Source: Flavobacteriales bacterium
Lineage (GTDB): Bacteria; Bacteroidota; Bacteroidia; Flavobacteriales_F; PHOS-HE28
Reading direction: 5' to 3'
Length of the DNA: 64,000 nt
NCBI GenBank assembly: GCA_019912395.1
Contig: JAIOIH010000066.1
Location: forward strand, 35,227 to 99,226
The notes below the pieces were generated by a model. It had not been told where the DNA came from. It worked only from the letters and a program-made list of their open reading frames with translations, and did no database searches. The stretch's first letter is position 1. Every line of letters begins with the position of its first letter. Made by a program: the position numbers and the translations under genes. This document shows, one piece after another, positions 63,157-64,000 of this stretch.

Positions 63157-63780
63157 TTACAGCAGTTCAGTGAACGCCCCACGCAACCGTATTGGCCAGC
63201 AAGCCGGGGACCATCGCTTATCGTCCGCGTGTTCCATTTGCGACAAAAGCCGGTTCTCTCTTTTCGCTCGCTTCGTGGGCTTGCCGAGGTAGGTGCCCGG
63301 TTTCCGCTTCCCTTTGCCTCGTTTCAAATGTCGCTCAGCATTCCAGTAGGCTTCATCCCATCGGCCCAACTTGCCGCACACTTGGGAGGGATAGTAGAGG
63401 CGGTAGCTGAAGCCCCACCTACTGCGGAAGTCGCGGGCATGGTAGGCCCGGTAAAGGATCCGGCAAAGCCTGAAGGTTCGGGGACAGCGGAAGTAGAGCA
63501 CTTCACCTTTGCCGAGGTTGCTGGGCTTGCGCACCATGTCGAAGCGTTGCCGCATGTCGTGTTTCGTTCCTTCAAGGGGATGGGTCCATGTGTAGATCAG
63601 TTCCATGAATACCTCGGTCCCATTCCGCTTGGTGACTATCGCCACGGCATCGCCATTGTTCCAAGTCCATTCACCTCTCACCTCGGCGTTGGGGGTGAAA
63701 AAGCCAGCCTTCCGTAACTGGGACAGATCCAAGCGCGGGGAAGAGTAGACCGTTGCGGCTCCAGTGTAAGGACGGCCCAT
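63157..63780 (-). CDS. Hypothetical protein of mobile-element type
   Basis: A 207-residue basic protein. The N-terminus (DLSQLRKAGFFTPNAEVRG, then EWTWNNGDAVAIVTKRNG) gives way to YFRCPRTFRLCRILYRAYHA, FSYRLYYPSQVCGKLGRWDE and AERHLKRGKGKRKPGTYLGK. This order resembles small phage or genomic-island proteins with a degenerate zinc ribbon (CPxC...CRxC...YxSQ); most of the zinc ligands are lost here. That comparison is from memory of the pattern. It is four bases behind the stop of a second gene of mobile character and has a terminator behind it. Confidence 0.55.
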   Translation of the reverse strand: MGRPYTGAATVYSSPRLDLSQLRKAGFFTPNAEVRGEWTWNNGDAVAIVTKRNGTEVFMELIYTWTHPLEGTKHDMRQRFDMVRKPSNLGKGEVLYFRCPRTFRLCRILYRAYHARDFRSRWGFSYRLYYPSQVCGKLGRWDEAYWNAERHLKRGKGKRKPGTYLGKPTKRAKRENRLLSQMEHADDKRWSPACWPIRLRGAFTELL

Positions 63781-63783
63781 CGC

Positions 63784-64000
63784 TCAGAAGCCCCAGCCGT
63801 TCGTTTCCTTGCCTTCAACGTTGCTCATCTTGGGAAATACGAAAGGCAGCAACTTGCAAAGGGTCGCGATCCGGTCCTTTGGGTCCAGTGCCTTCAGCGT
63901 TTCAGGTAGCTCGGCAAGTTCCCGCCTCACCAATTCCTGAAGCCCTTCGCGGGTGCCCTTGTTCCAAGGCTCGGCTTCCTTGGCTTTCGTGCGGCCCTTC
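63784..64000 (-). CDS. Hypothetical protein, mobile-element type (5' end outside window)
   Basis: The C-terminal 71 residues are visible. They include RTKAKEAEPWNKGTREGLQE, a helix LVRRELAELPETLKAL and DPKDRIATLCKLLPFVFPKM, ending in NGWGF. The pattern Lys/Arg-rich start, then 'LxxLxPKDRLxxLxxLLPYVxPK' is common in short proteins of Bacteroidota prophages and integrated elements; no function is assigned. It precedes the gene at 63157 by three bases on the same strand, so they are one unit. Confidence 0.5.
   Translation of the reverse strand, partial: KGRTKAKEAEPWNKGTREGLQELVRRELAELPETLKALDPKDRIATLCKLLPFVFPKMSNVEGKETNGWGF

Overview
The window is G+C-rich chromosomal DNA from a Bacteroidota bacterium, most likely a Flavobacteriales-like lineage; the high G+C is unusual for that group and suggests an uncultured environmental line (inference). 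The assignment rests on several things. Six or more exported proteins carry type IX secretion (T9SS) C-terminal domains. PorQ and a PorP/SprF protein are encoded. Lineage-typical families are present (DUF4293, DUF4199, a GlmU-like protein, a long-form IspH, a Rho with a huge disordered insert). Many genes are preceded by the Bacteroidota -7 element TAnnTTTG, in a few cases with a TTG/TTTG -33 element 19 bases away.

Layout: 1-3911 holds a partial 2-oxoacid dehydrogenase E1 gene, an LtaS-type sulfatase-fold membrane enzyme and a diacylglycerol-kinase-like enzyme. 3912-5833 is accessory DNA. It contains an AT-rich gene in a unit with the architecture of an integron gene cassette, a lipoprotein gene and a broken gene. 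5834-8979 encodes a medium-chain alcohol dehydrogenase, Dps, a ribosome hibernation factor and an exported protein. 9171-20218 is dominated by large secreted T9SS substrates, one overlapping a PorP/SprF gene. 20717-26200 has a CoA-transferase-like enzyme, a PepD dipeptidase, small NTF2-like lipoproteins, an exported RidA-like protein and a frameshifted gene. 26322-29666 is a second giant type-B T9SS substrate.

30118-57000 is mostly housekeeping: DnaE, thioredoxin, an ABC exporter with TruA, a phosphoesterase, Rho, Mpl, IspH, Cmk, PorQ, QueA, Lon, a GlmU-like protein, a Pit phosphate transporter with its DUF47 partner, a PaaY-like protein and a KefB-like antiporter. 58144-62636 is a signalling block with two receiver-only proteins, a soluble histidine kinase and a membrane histidine kinase, with an NYN/cold-shock fusion protein and a DUF4468-like protein inside it. 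The right edge has tRNA-Asp with a near-consensus promoter, then hairpins, short direct repeats and two genes of mobile-element character that run out of the window.

The most interesting signal is the cassette at about 4170-4831: an AT-rich gene whose 5' boundary heptamer is the exact reverse complement of a heptamer overlapping its own stop codon, followed by a 61-base attC-like hairpin, with no integrase in view. Other items worth a second look are a dispersed intergenic repeat family on both strands, three coding regions each broken by a single frameshift (decay or assembly error), and the Rho disordered region.
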